A stretch of 64,000 nucleotides of DNA from Pedobacter nutrimenti (GCF_003208655.1 NZ_QKLU01000003.1:248001-312000), one strand, 5' to 3'; positions 25,771 through 35,174 are shown, counted from the first letter of the stretch. Made by a program: numbers and translations. Notes: generated by a model not told the origin, from the letters alone.

Positions 25771-26490
25771 ATGATGAGAATATTTTACCTCGGTCTTTTG
25801 ACCCTATTTAGTTTTAAAGCTGCGGTTGCGCAGGACCTGAAAGACTGTGTTTCCTGCTCTGCAAAGATGATTAAAACAGAGCAGGTGAAAAACCTGAGCA
25901 TTGATGAGCTGCGGTTTCTAACCAACGATCTTTTTGCAAGAAAGGGATATCGTTTTAAACAGGGAGAGGTGGACAGCTATTATGCTCAAAAGGAATGGTA
26001 TAAACGGGTAAAGGACAATAACGACATCGTGTTTAGCGATGTTGAAAAACAGAATATTAAATTGTTTCAGGACCGGACTTTATATTTAAAAGGGGAAAGG
26101 GAAAAGCTGCTTGCTGAACTTAAAGTCCTGAAACAATATGTATTGGCCGATAACCAGCAGGGACTTTCCAGCCGGTTTGCTTATTCGAAAACCAAGAATG
26201 ATTTTCAGTTTTTGAAAAAGGCTCTGGAAAAGGTGAGCATTGGGGACATCAACTGGTTTAAACACAAAGCAAAGTACGAGATGACCATAGATGACGGAGA
26301 TTTTGTAAGGGCTTATTCCATTGATATTAACGGGAGCAAAGTAGTGATCAAATTCAATAACCAGGGAGGATCCAGACTTGACGAACAAAACACGATGTAC
26401 CCTACGGATTACAACAATGAGTTTGCGTATTGGTGGATTTTTGAATTTGATGGCGCTTTGAAGTATGTCAAGTTTGACGTAGCAGGATAA
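25771..26490 (+). CDS. Secreted YARHG-domain protein
   Basis: A 239-residue protein with a signal peptide (AAVAQ). Residues about 40-105 form a YARHG-type domain: LSIDELRFLTNDLFARKGYRF, split here as LSIDELRFL and LFARKGYRF, then YYAQKEWYKR and FSDVEKQNI. YARHG domains are short extracellular modules of unknown biochemical role, often found in envelope proteins. The C-terminal half is unassigned. It precedes an unknown cytoplasmic protein gene by 31 bases, which suggests co-transcription through the antiporter gene. Confidence 0.82.
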   Translation: MMRIFYLGLLTLFSFKAAVAQDLKDCVSCSAKMIKTEQVKNLSIDELRFLTNDLFARKGYRFKQGEVDSYYAQKEWYKRVKDNNDIVFSDVEKQNIKLFQDRTLYLKGEREKLLAELKVLKQYVLADNQQGLSSRFAYSKTKNDFQFLKKALEKVSIGDINWFKHKAKYEMTIDDGDFVRAYSIDINGSKVVIKFNNQGGSRLDEQNTMYPTDYNNEFAYWWIFEFDGALKYVKFDVAG

Positions 26491-26521
26491 GTTTTAAACA
26501 GAATTAAAGAAAGGAAGGTAA

Positions 26522-27463
26522 ATGATAAAACTGGAAATCGTTAAACAATATGAAACAGATCATGTGGAGTATTTAAAGAGCAGTACCACCTTCAATGAAA
26601 GTACAGCCGTGCTGCTGACCATTAATAAAGAGGATAAATTTGATTTGACTTTTGTGTCTGAAGATGAAATGTATTTTATAACACTGGAGGACCTGGGTAG
26701 TTTTTTCGACCTGAGTGACAAGCCGGTATTATTTTCAATGAACAATTATGTAGGGGTCATTAAAAATTCAACTGAAATCTATCTCTATGCCATTGGAGTG
26801 AGGAAACCTGAAATTGTAACAATTAACAATCCCATTCTTCCTGCAGCCATCAGGCTTAGTTATGAAAGCCCTGTGAGCGATAGTGATGCCTTAGCTGTTT
26901 GTTTTGAAAAAGATTATTATTCCGGTCAGGGCCGTTACCTGGCTTTTCTAAATCTGGATACTGATAAAAAGCTGGCCAATTGGGAATCCTGGATGAACCT
27001 GGATACAAAAACTTTCACCTACCACCGGGATCAGAAATATCCGCCTAAAATTGACAGTGCTATGCTTAAAAAAGATGATTTGTATATTTTTACTTCAGGA
27101 GGAATGACAACTTCTGTTCATAAATGGGGAATGGATTATTTTGCTTTGGTAAAAAGTACAAATAAGGGTGTGGTTACCGAAACATTGCTGGATAGCGGAG
27201 ACTTAACCCGGGACCAAAAGAAAAGGGGCGTAAACGGTATTTTCAGTAGTTCCGAAAAATATGTACTGTTAACGCCAGTATTTCAGAACGATGAATGGGA
27301 AGGAAAACAAAAAATATTTTCCCTGGAAACAGAAGAATTGCTGACCATTGAATTTCCACGCAGCCTGGGCAAATATCCCCAGGTAATTGATCATTATGGA
27401 AATTATTTTTGGGTTTATTTGCGCGATAAAAAGCATTTTGCAATTTGCAGGGAAATTCATTAA
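26522..27463 (+). CDS. Protein of unknown function (beta-rich, possibly propeller-like)
   Basis: A 313-residue protein without a signal peptide or membrane segment, so probably cytoplasmic. It is made of repeated short beta-hairpin blocks (VLLTINKEDKFDLTFV, KPVLFSMNNYVGVI, GRYLAFLNLDTDKKLANW, KYVLLTPVFQNDEW, NYFWVYLRDKKHFAICREI), which suggests a beta-propeller, but I recognise no family. It is placed 31 bases after the YARHG gene and 20 bases before the antiporter gene on the same strand. Confidence 0.75.
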   Translation: MIKLEIVKQYETDHVEYLKSSTTFNESTAVLLTINKEDKFDLTFVSEDEMYFITLEDLGSFFDLSDKPVLFSMNNYVGVIKNSTEIYLYAIGVRKPEIVTINNPILPAAIRLSYESPVSDSDALAVCFEKDYYSGQGRYLAFLNLDTDKKLANWESWMNLDTKTFTYHRDQKYPPKIDSAMLKKDDLYIFTSGGMTTSVHKWGMDYFALVKSTNKGVVTETLLDSGDLTRDQKKRGVNGIFSSSEKYVLLTPVFQNDEWEGKQKIFSLETEELLTIEFPRSLGKYPQVIDHYGNYFWVYLRDKKHFAICREIH

Positions 27464-27483
27464 CCAGACAAAATCTTAACTCT

Positions 27484-29073
27484 ATGCATTCTATTCTACC
27501 TTTTTTGCTGGCCATGATTATGGTTATTGTGCTGTTGAACATGTGGGCAGCTAAACTAAAAATTGCTTATCCTATTTTATTGGTGGTAGGGGGCTTGCTG
27601 ATTAGTTTTATACCTGGACTGCCCATGGTTAAAATTCATCCTGACCTCATTTTTTTTATATTTCTTCCACCTTTACTGTTTGAAGCGGCCTGGTCGATCT
27701 CTTTTAAAGAAATGAAAAAATGGTGGCGCATCATTGGCAGTTTTGCTTTTCTTGTGGTCTTTTTTACGGCGCTTTCGGTTGCCCTGGTGACCAATTATAT
27801 GATTCCCGGATTTACCATCGGGTTGGGATTTTTGCTTGGAGGCATTGTATCTCCGCCAGATGCGGTAAGTACCGGGGCAATTACAAAATTTGTCAAAATA
27901 CCCAGATCAACCTCGGCAATTTTAGAAGGAGAAAGTTTATTGAATGATGCATCTTCGCTAATTATTTTCCGTTTTGCATTAGTGGCAGTGGGCACAGGGC
28001 AGTTTATCTGGCAAGAGGCCACCCTTAGCTTTTTATGGATGGTCATTGGCGGGGCGGGTATAGGTTTGCTTTTGGGCTGGGTATTTGTTCAGGCACATAA
28101 GCATTTGCCTACCGATGCACCTTCGGACATTGCAATGATGCTTATTGAACCTTATTTTCTGTACTGGATTGCCGAACAGGCACATAGTTCGGGTGTGCTT
28201 GCAGTGGTTTGTGGTGGCTTGCTGATGTCGGCAAAAAGACTGACCTTTTTAAACAGCACCAGCCGCATCCGGGCATTCAGTGTATGGGAAAGTTTTATAT
28301 TTATTTTGAATGGGATCGTCTTTCTGATTATAGGCCTGGAACTTCCTGAAATTGTAGGTGGGCTCCGTTCAAAAGGTATTCCCCTTAGTACGGCAATTAA
28401 TTATGGGATATTGGTTACCGGGGTACTCATTGCAGCCCGGATTATTAGTTCTTATGCGGCCATGGCGGCCACATTGATTTTCAGGCCAAGCGTTGCACCC
28501 GCGGCCGCGAACAGGAGGATAAGACTGACCATGCCCTTATTGCTGGGCTGGACAGGAATGCGTGGTGTGGTATCTTTGGCTGCTGCCTTATCCATACCGC
28601 TGGCCCTTGATCATGGGAAAGGACCTGCTTTTCCGCACAGGGACCTGATTTTGTTCATTACATTTGTGGTTATTTTACTAACGCTTGTTGTTCAGGGGCT
28701 TACGCTACCTTTTTTTATAAACCGTTCGAGTGCATTTGGCCAGATATTTAATCAGGAAGCGGAAGAATCGGCCCGGCAAAAAATGAAACACGGGCTGAAA
28801 CAGCATGTTTATGAGTTTCTTAAAGATAAATATGAGCATGAACTGAATGGATATGCTGGTATGGAAAAGCTTTTGAAGCACTGGGAGGAAAAATCCAAAG
28901 CCACCGACGACAGCTGGATGAATGAAAAAACAAAGGTCATTTTTGTGGAAATGCTGGAAAGTCAAAGGGCCTATCTTTCCGAACTCAACAAAGATCCTGC
29001 AGTCAATGAGGAGATCATCCGCCAGCAGTTGTTCCAGATTGACCTGGAAGAAGAACGGCTTAAAATGATTTAA
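27484..29073 (+). CDS. CPA1-family Na+/H+ antiporter (NhaP-like)
   Basis: A 529-residue inner-membrane antiporter with about 12 transmembrane helices and a roughly 100-residue cytoplasmic tail. Family motifs are present: FFIFLPPLLFEAAW, GGIVSPPDAVSTGAI, LEGESLLNDASSLI with the conserved Asn-Asp, and GWTGMRGVVSLAAALSIPL. It exchanges Na+ (or K+) for H+ and helps with pH and salt balance. The start is ATG 27484; a TTG 13 codons upstream overlaps the preceding gene and would add a polar tail before the first helix. Confidence 0.93.
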   Translation: MHSILPFLLAMIMVIVLLNMWAAKLKIAYPILLVVGGLLISFIPGLPMVKIHPDLIFFIFLPPLLFEAAWSISFKEMKKWWRIIGSFAFLVVFFTALSVALVTNYMIPGFTIGLGFLLGGIVSPPDAVSTGAITKFVKIPRSTSAILEGESLLNDASSLIIFRFALVAVGTGQFIWQEATLSFLWMVIGGAGIGLLLGWVFVQAHKHLPTDAPSDIAMMLIEPYFLYWIAEQAHSSGVLAVVCGGLLMSAKRLTFLNSTSRIRAFSVWESFIFILNGIVFLIIGLELPEIVGGLRSKGIPLSTAINYGILVTGVLIAARIISSYAAMAATLIFRPSVAPAAANRRIRLTMPLLLGWTGMRGVVSLAAALSIPLALDHGKGPAFPHRDLILFITFVVILLTLVVQGLTLPFFINRSSAFGQIFNQEAEESARQKMKHGLKQHVYEFLKDKYEHELNGYAGMEKLLKHWEEKSKATDDSWMNEKTKVIFVEMLESQRAYLSELNKDPAVNEEIIRQQLFQIDLEEERLKMI

Positions 29074-29115
29074 GGGAAAACTGCAGTGGCATTATTTTAG
29101 CTAAAAGTGATTTGT

Positions 29116-30042
29116 ATGATAAAGATGTCCCTGAAGATTTTAGTGCCTTGTCTGCTGACTGCTTTGGTGTCCTGTGCACAAACAGGCGGGGGCACAAGCA
29201 ATAAAAATATGTCCTATACCACTGATGAGACTGTGATTCCCCGGGAGAAACAAATTTCCTATCAGCTGGCAGTTCATGCCGGTACGGGTTATGAACTGTT
29301 TATCGATGATGTTTTATGCGGGTTTTCTTTAAATGAAGGTACAGAAAACAGCGGTGCTTTATTGAATGCCTATTTACTGGGAAATGGAAAGCATAAACTT
29401 AAAATAAAGATTTATCCAAATGAAAAAAACAACCAGATGGCTGGGGAAGTGCTTCTTGAAAAAGTCTTTTTAAAGGAGGACAAAAAGGTGACGCTGAAAA
29501 GCTATCCTTTTATGCTAAAGGATAAAAAAACAAACAGAGAGTTTTCATGGGAAATAGATATTGATGACCTTCCGTACCATTTGAAGGGCTGGTCTGAAGG
29601 GCGTGATTTGCGCAAGGAAGACCAGGTGGCATTGAGAAAGGAGGTCTTAGACTTTTACAATCACGCCAGGTTGTTGTACCAGGATGGCGGAAATGCAGAT
29701 GCCCTTGTGGCCCTGACAAAAATGGCCAAAATGGAAAAACGGGTGTATGACTATAAAATTAAAGCGGTGGAGGATTATGCCGATCAGCTGGAAAAGGAAG
29801 CTTACAACAGGAAAACCAGGATGGGGCCTGTTGAGGATTATAAAATGGTTATTTATGGGGAGGGGAAATTGGTGGCTCTGGAACGAAACCCCATAAAGAC
29901 CATTGCCGGATATCCCAAAGAAGGCGACTTTACGCACTGGAGTGCCTTGATCGGACATTTTGAAGATGGGAGTGGAATTTATCAGATACCGATGTTACTT
30001 TATCGTCCAAAGGCAGGAGCAGCTCTGGAGCGGATCAGATAA
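29116..30042 (+). CDS. Lipoprotein of unknown function
   Basis: A 308-residue lipoprotein counted from ATG 29116 (a GTG at 29107 is in frame), with lipobox LVSC giving Cys20. The N-terminal half is beta-rich (YELFIDDVLCGFSLN; HKLKIKIYPNEKN), compatible with a jelly-roll or Ig-like fold. The C-terminal half has a helical charged stretch (KAVEDYADQLEKEAYNRK) and a final beta segment. No family was recognised. It lies 42 bases after the antiporter gene. Its upstream sequence shares the 13-mer GTGGCATTATTTT with the secreted-protein gene at 25162. Confidence 0.75.
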   Translation: MIKMSLKILVPCLLTALVSCAQTGGGTSNKNMSYTTDETVIPREKQISYQLAVHAGTGYELFIDDVLCGFSLNEGTENSGALLNAYLLGNGKHKLKIKIYPNEKNNQMAGEVLLEKVFLKEDKKVTLKSYPFMLKDKKTNREFSWEIDIDDLPYHLKGWSEGRDLRKEDQVALRKEVLDFYNHARLLYQDGGNADALVALTKMAKMEKRVYDYKIKAVEDYADQLEKEAYNRKTRMGPVEDYKMVIYGEGKLVALERNPIKTIAGYPKEGDFTHWSALIGHFEDGSGIYQIPMLLYRPKAGAALERIR

Positions 30043-30067
30043 GGGATGGTTGGTTCAGACCTGGTTT

Positions 30068-30655
30068 TTACCTATAGTCTTCAAATTTTAATTTACCATA
30101 ATCGCCTTTCCTGCTTTCGGTTTGAACAACTTTAATTTCATTCCCAGGATTTTCTTCCGGTCTGCTGCTGTAAGATCGCATGTTGTTTTTACTGAGGAAC
30201 CATGATTTTCTTTTTGGGTTGTATTTAAAAGCAATTGTAGTTTCGGTTTTATCACTGGCCCCATAAAGCTGGACAAAACTAAAGCCGCCCTTGCTAAGGA
30301 CTATTTTACGGTAGGGGTCGCCAGCACCTGCACCCCCGCAAACTGCGCAGCCAATGATGTTGCTGTTGGTGGCGGTAACTTTAAAGGAATCCTTGCCCAC
30401 ACAAATTAAAAGATATACTTTCCTGTTTTTTTCGTTATCGGTTTCCGTCGTTCCAATCAGGATGACATCCGGTTTGCCATCATTATTGAGATCACCGGTT
30501 TTAAAATCCAGTAAAACCTGGTCTTTGTCCAGAAATCTGGAAAGCTGTTCTTTCAGTTTATTTTTTTGCTGGAGGTGAACCACTTTTCCATTGTTTTGTG
30601 CGCTTGCCGATAATTGAAATACAAAAGATAAAAGGAGAGGCAGAATTGTTTTCAT
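30068..30655 (-). CDS. Secreted protein with DxNxDGxxD motif, function unknown
   Basis: A 195-residue protein started at ATG 30655, which opens a signal peptide ending LSASAQ; a longer frame to 30844 lacks a signal and overlaps the divergent AraC gene. DLNNDGKPD (Asp55-Asp63) is a calcium-loop pattern followed by VILIGT, as in FG-GAP repeats. A Cys-Gly pair region (IIGCAVCGGAGAGDP) is unusual for the group. It resembles the proteins at 25162-25713 and 52080-52811. It converges on the lipoprotein gene ending at 30042. Confidence 0.78.
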   Translation of the reverse strand: MKTILPLLLSFVFQLSASAQNNGKVVHLQQKNKLKEQLSRFLDKDQVLLDFKTGDLNNDGKPDVILIGTTETDNEKNRKVYLLICVGKDSFKVTATNSNIIGCAVCGGAGAGDPYRKIVLSKGGFSFVQLYGASDKTETTIAFKYNPKRKSWFLSKNNMRSYSSRPEENPGNEIKVVQTESRKGDYGKLKFEDYR

Positions 30656-30817
30656 GGTATGGTCTTTTATAGCCAGATTAAATTTAAGTGTTGTTAAGGG
30701 AATAAAAGAAATGATATTATTGGTAAATTTGCAACTAATGAATAACAAAGGGATTGGATTGTATAAGGAAGAGGTCATTGAATTTGATTTTGGTGTGTTC
30801 AGGGAGCATTTGAGTTT

Positions 30818-31666
30818 ATGAATCCGGTCATCATTAAACCCCACAGTGAGGTCTTAAAGAGATACGTTCAGTATTTTCTGTTTTTCAGCAAAACGGACAA
30901 CAGTATTTTTAGTTATACTACTTTTCCTAATAATAACCTTTGTTTAGCGATTTATAAACAAAACCATGTCAACTACATCAATGACCGCCAAACGAATCAT
31001 TGTATCCTTACCCATGGAAATGGAAACTTTGTAAGCCGGTTGTACGGATTTCATAAAATGCCATTTCAGGTACATGTAAGTGCTCCTGTTGACCAGGTCT
31101 GTATTGTTTTTTATCCCTCGGCAGCGGGTGCCTTTACCTGTACTCCTTATTCAGACCTGATGGGCCTGGAGCATGTTTTTGAAGCAATGTTTTCCGGAAA
31201 GAATACCTTTTTTCTGGAACAGCTTTTTGCGGAAGATGACGTGGTCAAACGTGCCGGAAAATTGGAAAGTTTTTTACTCGGCAAGCTGAACGATCAGGTG
31301 TCAAATAAACTAAAAGAGGCATTGCTGTTGATTTCAAAAAGTAATACTGAAAACCTGAGCGTTGAAATTCTGGCCAGACAGCTTGGATTAAGTGAGGTTT
31401 CGATATTCCGGCTGTTTAAAAACCATTTAGGGCAAAATCCAAAATCATTTTTGAAGACCCTCCGTTTTCGGACCGCCCTGGATAAAATGCTTACAAAAAA
31501 AGGCTCTTTAACGGAAGTGGCCTATCTCAATCAATATTACGATCAGGCGCATTTAATCAAAGATTTCCAGTCATTCTCCGGTCACTCTCCAAAACATTTG
31601 GTGCGTAAAGTGGCGCTTTGTCAAAATGACCTGGCCTGGATTTACGACGATGACCGTTTTGAATGA
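30818..31666 (+). CDS. AraC-family transcriptional regulator
   Basis: A 282-residue regulator with an AraC DNA-binding C-terminus: LSVEILARQLGLSEVSIFRLF and the second helix region EVAYLNQYYDQAHLIKDF, then FSGHSPKHL. The N-terminal 170 residues resemble the DUF6597-type sensor of small AraC proteins (PVDQVCIVFYPSAAGAFTC). It is divergent from the secreted-protein gene and 62 bases upstream of the S41 peptidase gene, which it might control. Confidence 0.92.
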   Translation: MNPVIIKPHSEVLKRYVQYFLFFSKTDNSIFSYTTFPNNNLCLAIYKQNHVNYINDRQTNHCILTHGNGNFVSRLYGFHKMPFQVHVSAPVDQVCIVFYPSAAGAFTCTPYSDLMGLEHVFEAMFSGKNTFFLEQLFAEDDVVKRAGKLESFLLGKLNDQVSNKLKEALLLISKSNTENLSVEILARQLGLSEVSIFRLFKNHLGQNPKSFLKTLRFRTALDKMLTKKGSLTEVAYLNQYYDQAHLIKDFQSFSGHSPKHLVRKVALCQNDLAWIYDDDRFE

Positions 31667-31728
31667 TTTTTACAATTTTTTATGAACCATAGTGATTTTC
31701 TTTACTGCTGGAAATGATAATACAACAG

Positions 31729-33156
31729 ATGAAGATCAAAATAATTCTTTTTGCAGTTTTACTTTTTGCCGTAAATGCAGCTGGTGCACAAGAGATTTGT
31801 GCTTGTAGTGAAGCATTGGAACGATTAACAGTCAAAATTGAAAGCGAGTATCCCGGATTTGAACAAAAGACGAAAGACAAAATTTTATACAACAGTTTTA
31901 AGCAGCAGCTTCGGGAACAAGCTGCCAGTACCGATAAAACGAAATGTTTTGAGGTCTTAAAAAAATATACTTCTTTTTTTCGGGATGGGCACATCTGGAT
32001 CAATCCGGCAACTGCTGTGGATCAAAAAGGTGTGGTGAGTACAAAACTAGTCGACATTGATCTGAAAAAATTTAAAAATCAATTGAAAGCAAGCCCGGAT
32101 CCGCTGGAAGGAATCTGGAAAAATAAATTTGAATGGACAGGTGGAACAGGTTATGAAATTGGCATCACCAAAAATAAAGATGGTGGACAACTGGGCTTTG
32201 TGATGAGTTCGACATCTGGTTTCTGGAAGCCTGGTGAAACCAAATTCAGGTTGTTTCCCGATGGAAAGTTCGAATTCTATTCCTTTGATAAAACCCTGAA
32301 AACCGGAACATATGAGCTATATGGGAACAGTATCCTTTATTTCAGGGAGGCAAGAGCAGTTTTCATCAAAGAATCACCACAGTCAAATTTGACCCAGCAG
32401 CAGGTTAGACAAAAAGTGGGGGAGTTTTATGGCTTTGGAATAAAAAAACTGAGTAACCAAACCACGCTGCTTAGCCTTCCATCTTTTGATTATCCTTTTG
32501 TAGACATCATTAAAGACCTTGTTACCTATAACCGGCCGCTGCTGGAGGGACAAAAAAACTTAATTATCGATATAAGAGGAAATTCAGGTGGCACAGACAA
32601 CGCTTATCAAATTCTACTGCCTTATATCATGAGTAATTCCATCCGGAGCATGGGCGTGGAATATCTGGCCAGCCCAACTTTGGTGAAGGGACTTGAAACT
32701 TATCTGAAAACGGCATCTGACGATAAGGAAAAGGAGGAAGAGGTGGAGATGGTAAAGAGATGGATTGGTCTTTTTGAAAAAAATATGGGAAAATTTGTCA
32801 ATGTTGGTGACAGTACAGTTTCTATACAAAAAGTGTTGTCCGCTGGGAAAGGCCCGGATCATGTGGTTATCCTCACCGATAAAAGAGTAGGAAGCTCTGC
32901 TGAAAGTTTTGTGTTGAAGGCCAAACAAAGTAAAAAAGTGAAGATAGCTGGTACTGTAAGTTCGGGGGGATTGGATTATGCTTCTGCACGTATGTTCGAC
33001 TTTGGCTGTCCGGAATACTTGTTGCAGTTGCCCACTTATCGTTCCTTAAGGTTACCGGATTATCCGATTGACAACATTGGTATTCAGCCAGATCTTTACC
33101 TGGACAAAAGTGTCAAAGACTGGGTGCAATTTTGTGTAGAATATTTAGAACAATAA
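31729..33156 (+). CDS. Exported S41-family serine peptidase (C-terminal-processing/tricorn-like)
   Basis: About 475 residues from ATG 31729, with a signal peptide ending NAAGAQ; ATG 31714 is also possible and adds five residues. The S41 core carries LIIDIRGNSGGTDNAY and TDKRVGSSAESFVLKAKQ, whose Ser-Ser-Ala-Glu holds the probable nucleophile, followed by VKIAGTVSSGGLDYA. The N-terminal 130 residues contain a cysteine pair (EICACSEAL) and a helical region. Family members cleave unfolded or C-terminal tails of envelope proteins; the substrate here is unknown. It follows an AraC gene. Confidence 0.9.
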   Translation: MKIKIILFAVLLFAVNAAGAQEICACSEALERLTVKIESEYPGFEQKTKDKILYNSFKQQLREQAASTDKTKCFEVLKKYTSFFRDGHIWINPATAVDQKGVVSTKLVDIDLKKFKNQLKASPDPLEGIWKNKFEWTGGTGYEIGITKNKDGGQLGFVMSSTSGFWKPGETKFRLFPDGKFEFYSFDKTLKTGTYELYGNSILYFREARAVFIKESPQSNLTQQQVRQKVGEFYGFGIKKLSNQTTLLSLPSFDYPFVDIIKDLVTYNRPLLEGQKNLIIDIRGNSGGTDNAYQILLPYIMSNSIRSMGVEYLASPTLVKGLETYLKTASDDKEKEEEVEMVKRWIGLFEKNMGKFVNVGDSTVSIQKVLSAGKGPDHVVILTDKRVGSSAESFVLKAKQSKKVKIAGTVSSGGLDYASARMFDFGCPEYLLQLPTYRSLRLPDYPIDNIGIQPDLYLDKSVKDWVQFCVEYLEQ

Positions 33157-33173
33157 GATGGTCCCGGAAGGTT

Positions 33174-34118
33174 TTATCCAGCCTGGTGAAAAGACCGCCT
33201 GAATGCTATGGGAGACAGGCTGGTTTTTGTTTTGAACAGTTTACTGAAAGATTGCGGATGTTCAAAACCCAATTCATAGGCAACTTCGCTTACCGATAGA
33301 TTGGTTGTAGATAATTTCTCTTTTGCTTTTTCAATGAGTTTGTAATGTATATGCTGCTGGGCATTTTGTCCGGTAAGGTTTCGGAGAATGTCGCTTAGGT
33401 AAGTTGGGGATATATTTAGTTTTTCCGAAAGCTGTTGAACAGTGGGGATTCCATGGCTTAGGGCATTATTACTTTCAAAATAATGTTCTAAAATTTCTTC
33501 CAGTTTTTGCAGCAGGTCATTGTTCAATGCTTTGCGGGTAATGAACTGACGTTTATAAAAGCGGTTGGCATAGTTTAGCAATAGTTCAATTTGAGAAATA
33601 ACAACATCCTGGCTAAAGTCATCAATACGGCTGTTCAATTCATTTTGGATCATTTTAAAAATTTCCATGATGGTCGCTTTTTCCTCTTCTGAAAGATGCA
33701 GAGCTTCATTGGTTGAATACGAAAAGAAGCCATATTTTTTGATTTCTTTGGACAGGGGATAACTCAAAAAGAAATCGGGATGAATGAGTAAGGTGTATTC
33801 AGAGCAAACACTGGCGTCGTTGTCGTTGTTGCCCATAATCTGACCTGGAGCGGCAAACAATAAACCACCTTCATCAAAATCATAATAACTCTGACCGTAT
33901 TTTAACTGGCCACTGAGTTTGGGTTTATAGGATATCTTATAAAAGCCCAGTACATGATGATGCGGAAGTTTTATGTTTTCTGCCGGAATATTGGAGCCGT
34001 GGATCAGGCTGACCAAGGGATGCCGGGGTTTAGGCAAACCAAAGACCTGGTGTGCCTGGGACAGGGAGGCAATTTTCTGCGGGCTGCTTTCTTCCTTTTT
34101 CATATTTTGAGTAATCAT
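33174..34118 (-). CDS. AraC-family transcriptional regulator
   Basis: A 314-residue regulator from ATG 34118 (ATG 34103 is possible; the TTG at 34145 is unlikely). The sensor part includes GGLLFAAPGQIMGNNDNDAS. The DNA-binding part has LNISPTYLSDILRNLTGQNA and LSVSEVAYELGFEHPQSFSKL. It is a paralogue of the AraC protein at 20309-21202. It lies 64 bases downstream of an SDR gene on the same strand and has a 13-bp inverted repeat in its leader that may be its own operator. Confidence 0.93.
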   Translation of the reverse strand: MITQNMKKEESSPQKIASLSQAHQVFGLPKPRHPLVSLIHGSNIPAENIKLPHHHVLGFYKISYKPKLSGQLKYGQSYYDFDEGGLLFAAPGQIMGNNDNDASVCSEYTLLIHPDFFLSYPLSKEIKKYGFFSYSTNEALHLSEEEKATIMEIFKMIQNELNSRIDDFSQDVVISQIELLLNYANRFYKRQFITRKALNNDLLQKLEEILEHYFESNNALSHGIPTVQQLSEKLNISPTYLSDILRNLTGQNAQQHIHYKLIEKAKEKLSTTNLSVSEVAYELGFEHPQSFSKLFKTKTSLSPIAFRRSFHQAG

Positions 34119-34121
34119 GAA

Positions 34122-34160
34122 AATGATAACCGATAACAGGACCAAATATCGGTTATCATT
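34122..34160. promoter_or_regulatory. 13-bp inverted repeat between SDR and AraC genes
   Basis: Arms at 34122-34134 and 34148-34160 are perfect 13-bp complements (AATGATAACCGAT) with a 13-nt spacer. The site is 4 bases upstream of the AraC ATG and 22 bases past the SDR stop. It could be a terminator, but no U-run follows; the shared ATnACCGAT half-site with the paralogous AraC locus favours an operator. Confidence 0.5.
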
Positions 34161-34181
34161 AACGTCTTATCAAGTAGGGTT

Positions 34182-35081
34182 TTATATTTCGGACTTGTTT
34201 GGGCCGGATAAGGTCTGGGCAGCACTAGAAACTTCTTCCCAGGCTTCCCAGGTGGTTAAGCGCTCCTGATAAGCTGCACGTACCCCAGGTAAGCAATCCT
34301 TGCCCAAAAAGAACCGTAATGGCGGGTTTTCTGAGTCTACTACTTTGAAAAGGGCTGTCGGTGTTGCATTTGGATCACCTCTTTCTATTGTTTTTAAGCT
34401 TTGTGCAAACTGCGCTTTAAAATCTGTATAAATGTCCAGACCTTTTGCAAATTTTAAAGATTCCGGACTTCCAAATTCGGTCGCATAAGCTCCAGGTTCT
34501 ATAATGGTTACCTTGATTCCGAAATCTTTAACTTCTGCTGCAAGGCTTTCATGGATGGCCTCGAATGCCCACTTGGATGAACAATAATAACCGATAACCG
34601 GTAAAGTTACATGACCAAGATTACTTGATGTACCTAGTATATGGCCGCTTCCTTGTTCTCTAAGTATGGGTAAGGCCGCCTGAATAACAGAAACCGGACC
34701 GATGACATTTGTTTCATAAAGTTCACGAAGATCGGCTGCGCTGGCTTCCTCAATGGTACCCACCAGGGAATATCCGGCATTGTTGAACACAATATCCAGC
34801 TTTCCGAAATGCGCATGAGCTTGCGATACGGCCTTCTTTACCTGCTCATGTTTGGTTACATCAAGCTCAAGGAGCAGCACGTTTTCACCATACTTATCTT
34901 TTAGGCTGGTTATGCTTTCCAATTTCCGTGCTGTAGCAACAACCCGGTCACCGCGCTTAAGTGCCGCTTCGGCCCAAACGCGACCAAAGCCCCTGGAAGT
35001 GCCCGTAATGAACCAAACTTTAGTAGATGGACCTGAAACTGGCTTTAAAGGAGCTACTGAACTTTCATTTTGAGGAGACAT
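34182..35081 (-). CDS. Short-chain dehydrogenase/reductase
   Basis: A 299-residue SDR with a 24-residue N-terminal extension before the Rossmann motif TGTSRGFGRVWAEAAL. It shows the NAG motif (VFNNAGYSLVG), the Ser region (ILGTSSNLGHV) and YCSSK with catalytic Tyr and Lys. The C-terminal 60 residues (PTALFKVVDSENPPLRFFLG) match the larger SDR subgroup often paired with AraC regulators. The substrate is unknown. Two 17-bp direct repeats at 21-bp spacing lie upstream, and the AraC gene follows. Confidence 0.95.
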   Translation of the reverse strand: MSPQNESSVAPLKPVSGPSTKVWFITGTSRGFGRVWAEAALKRGDRVVATARKLESITSLKDKYGENVLLLELDVTKHEQVKKAVSQAHAHFGKLDIVFNNAGYSLVGTIEEASAADLRELYETNVIGPVSVIQAALPILREQGSGHILGTSSNLGHVTLPVIGYYCSSKWAFEAIHESLAAEVKDFGIKVTIIEPGAYATEFGSPESLKFAKGLDIYTDFKAQFAQSLKTIERGDPNATPTALFKVVDSENPPLRFFLGKDCLPGVRAAYQERLTTWEAWEEVSSAAQTLSGPNKSEI

Positions 35082-35136
35082 AATCTTATATTTTAAATTA
35101 ATAACACCACAAAGATCAGCAAGGGCAAATGGAGAC

Positions 35137-35174
35137 TTGTAGCCTAACTGAGACTTTTTGTAACCTAAATGAGA
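35137..35174 (-). promoter_or_regulatory. 17-bp direct repeats upstream of SDR-AraC operon
   Basis: Read on the minus strand, TCTCATTTAGGTTACAA (35174-35158) and TCTCAGTTAGGCTACAA (35153-35137) match at 15 of 17 positions and are spaced exactly 21 bases apart, two helical turns. They end 55 bases upstream of the SDR start. A partial third TCTC follows. The arrangement fits a tandem AraC operator. Confidence 0.65.

Noticed and set aside
30656..30844. 63-residue N-terminal extension of the secreted protein at 30068
   Set aside because: The internal ATG at 30655 starts a proper signal peptide, while the extension is unrelated in composition and overlaps the divergent AraC gene.
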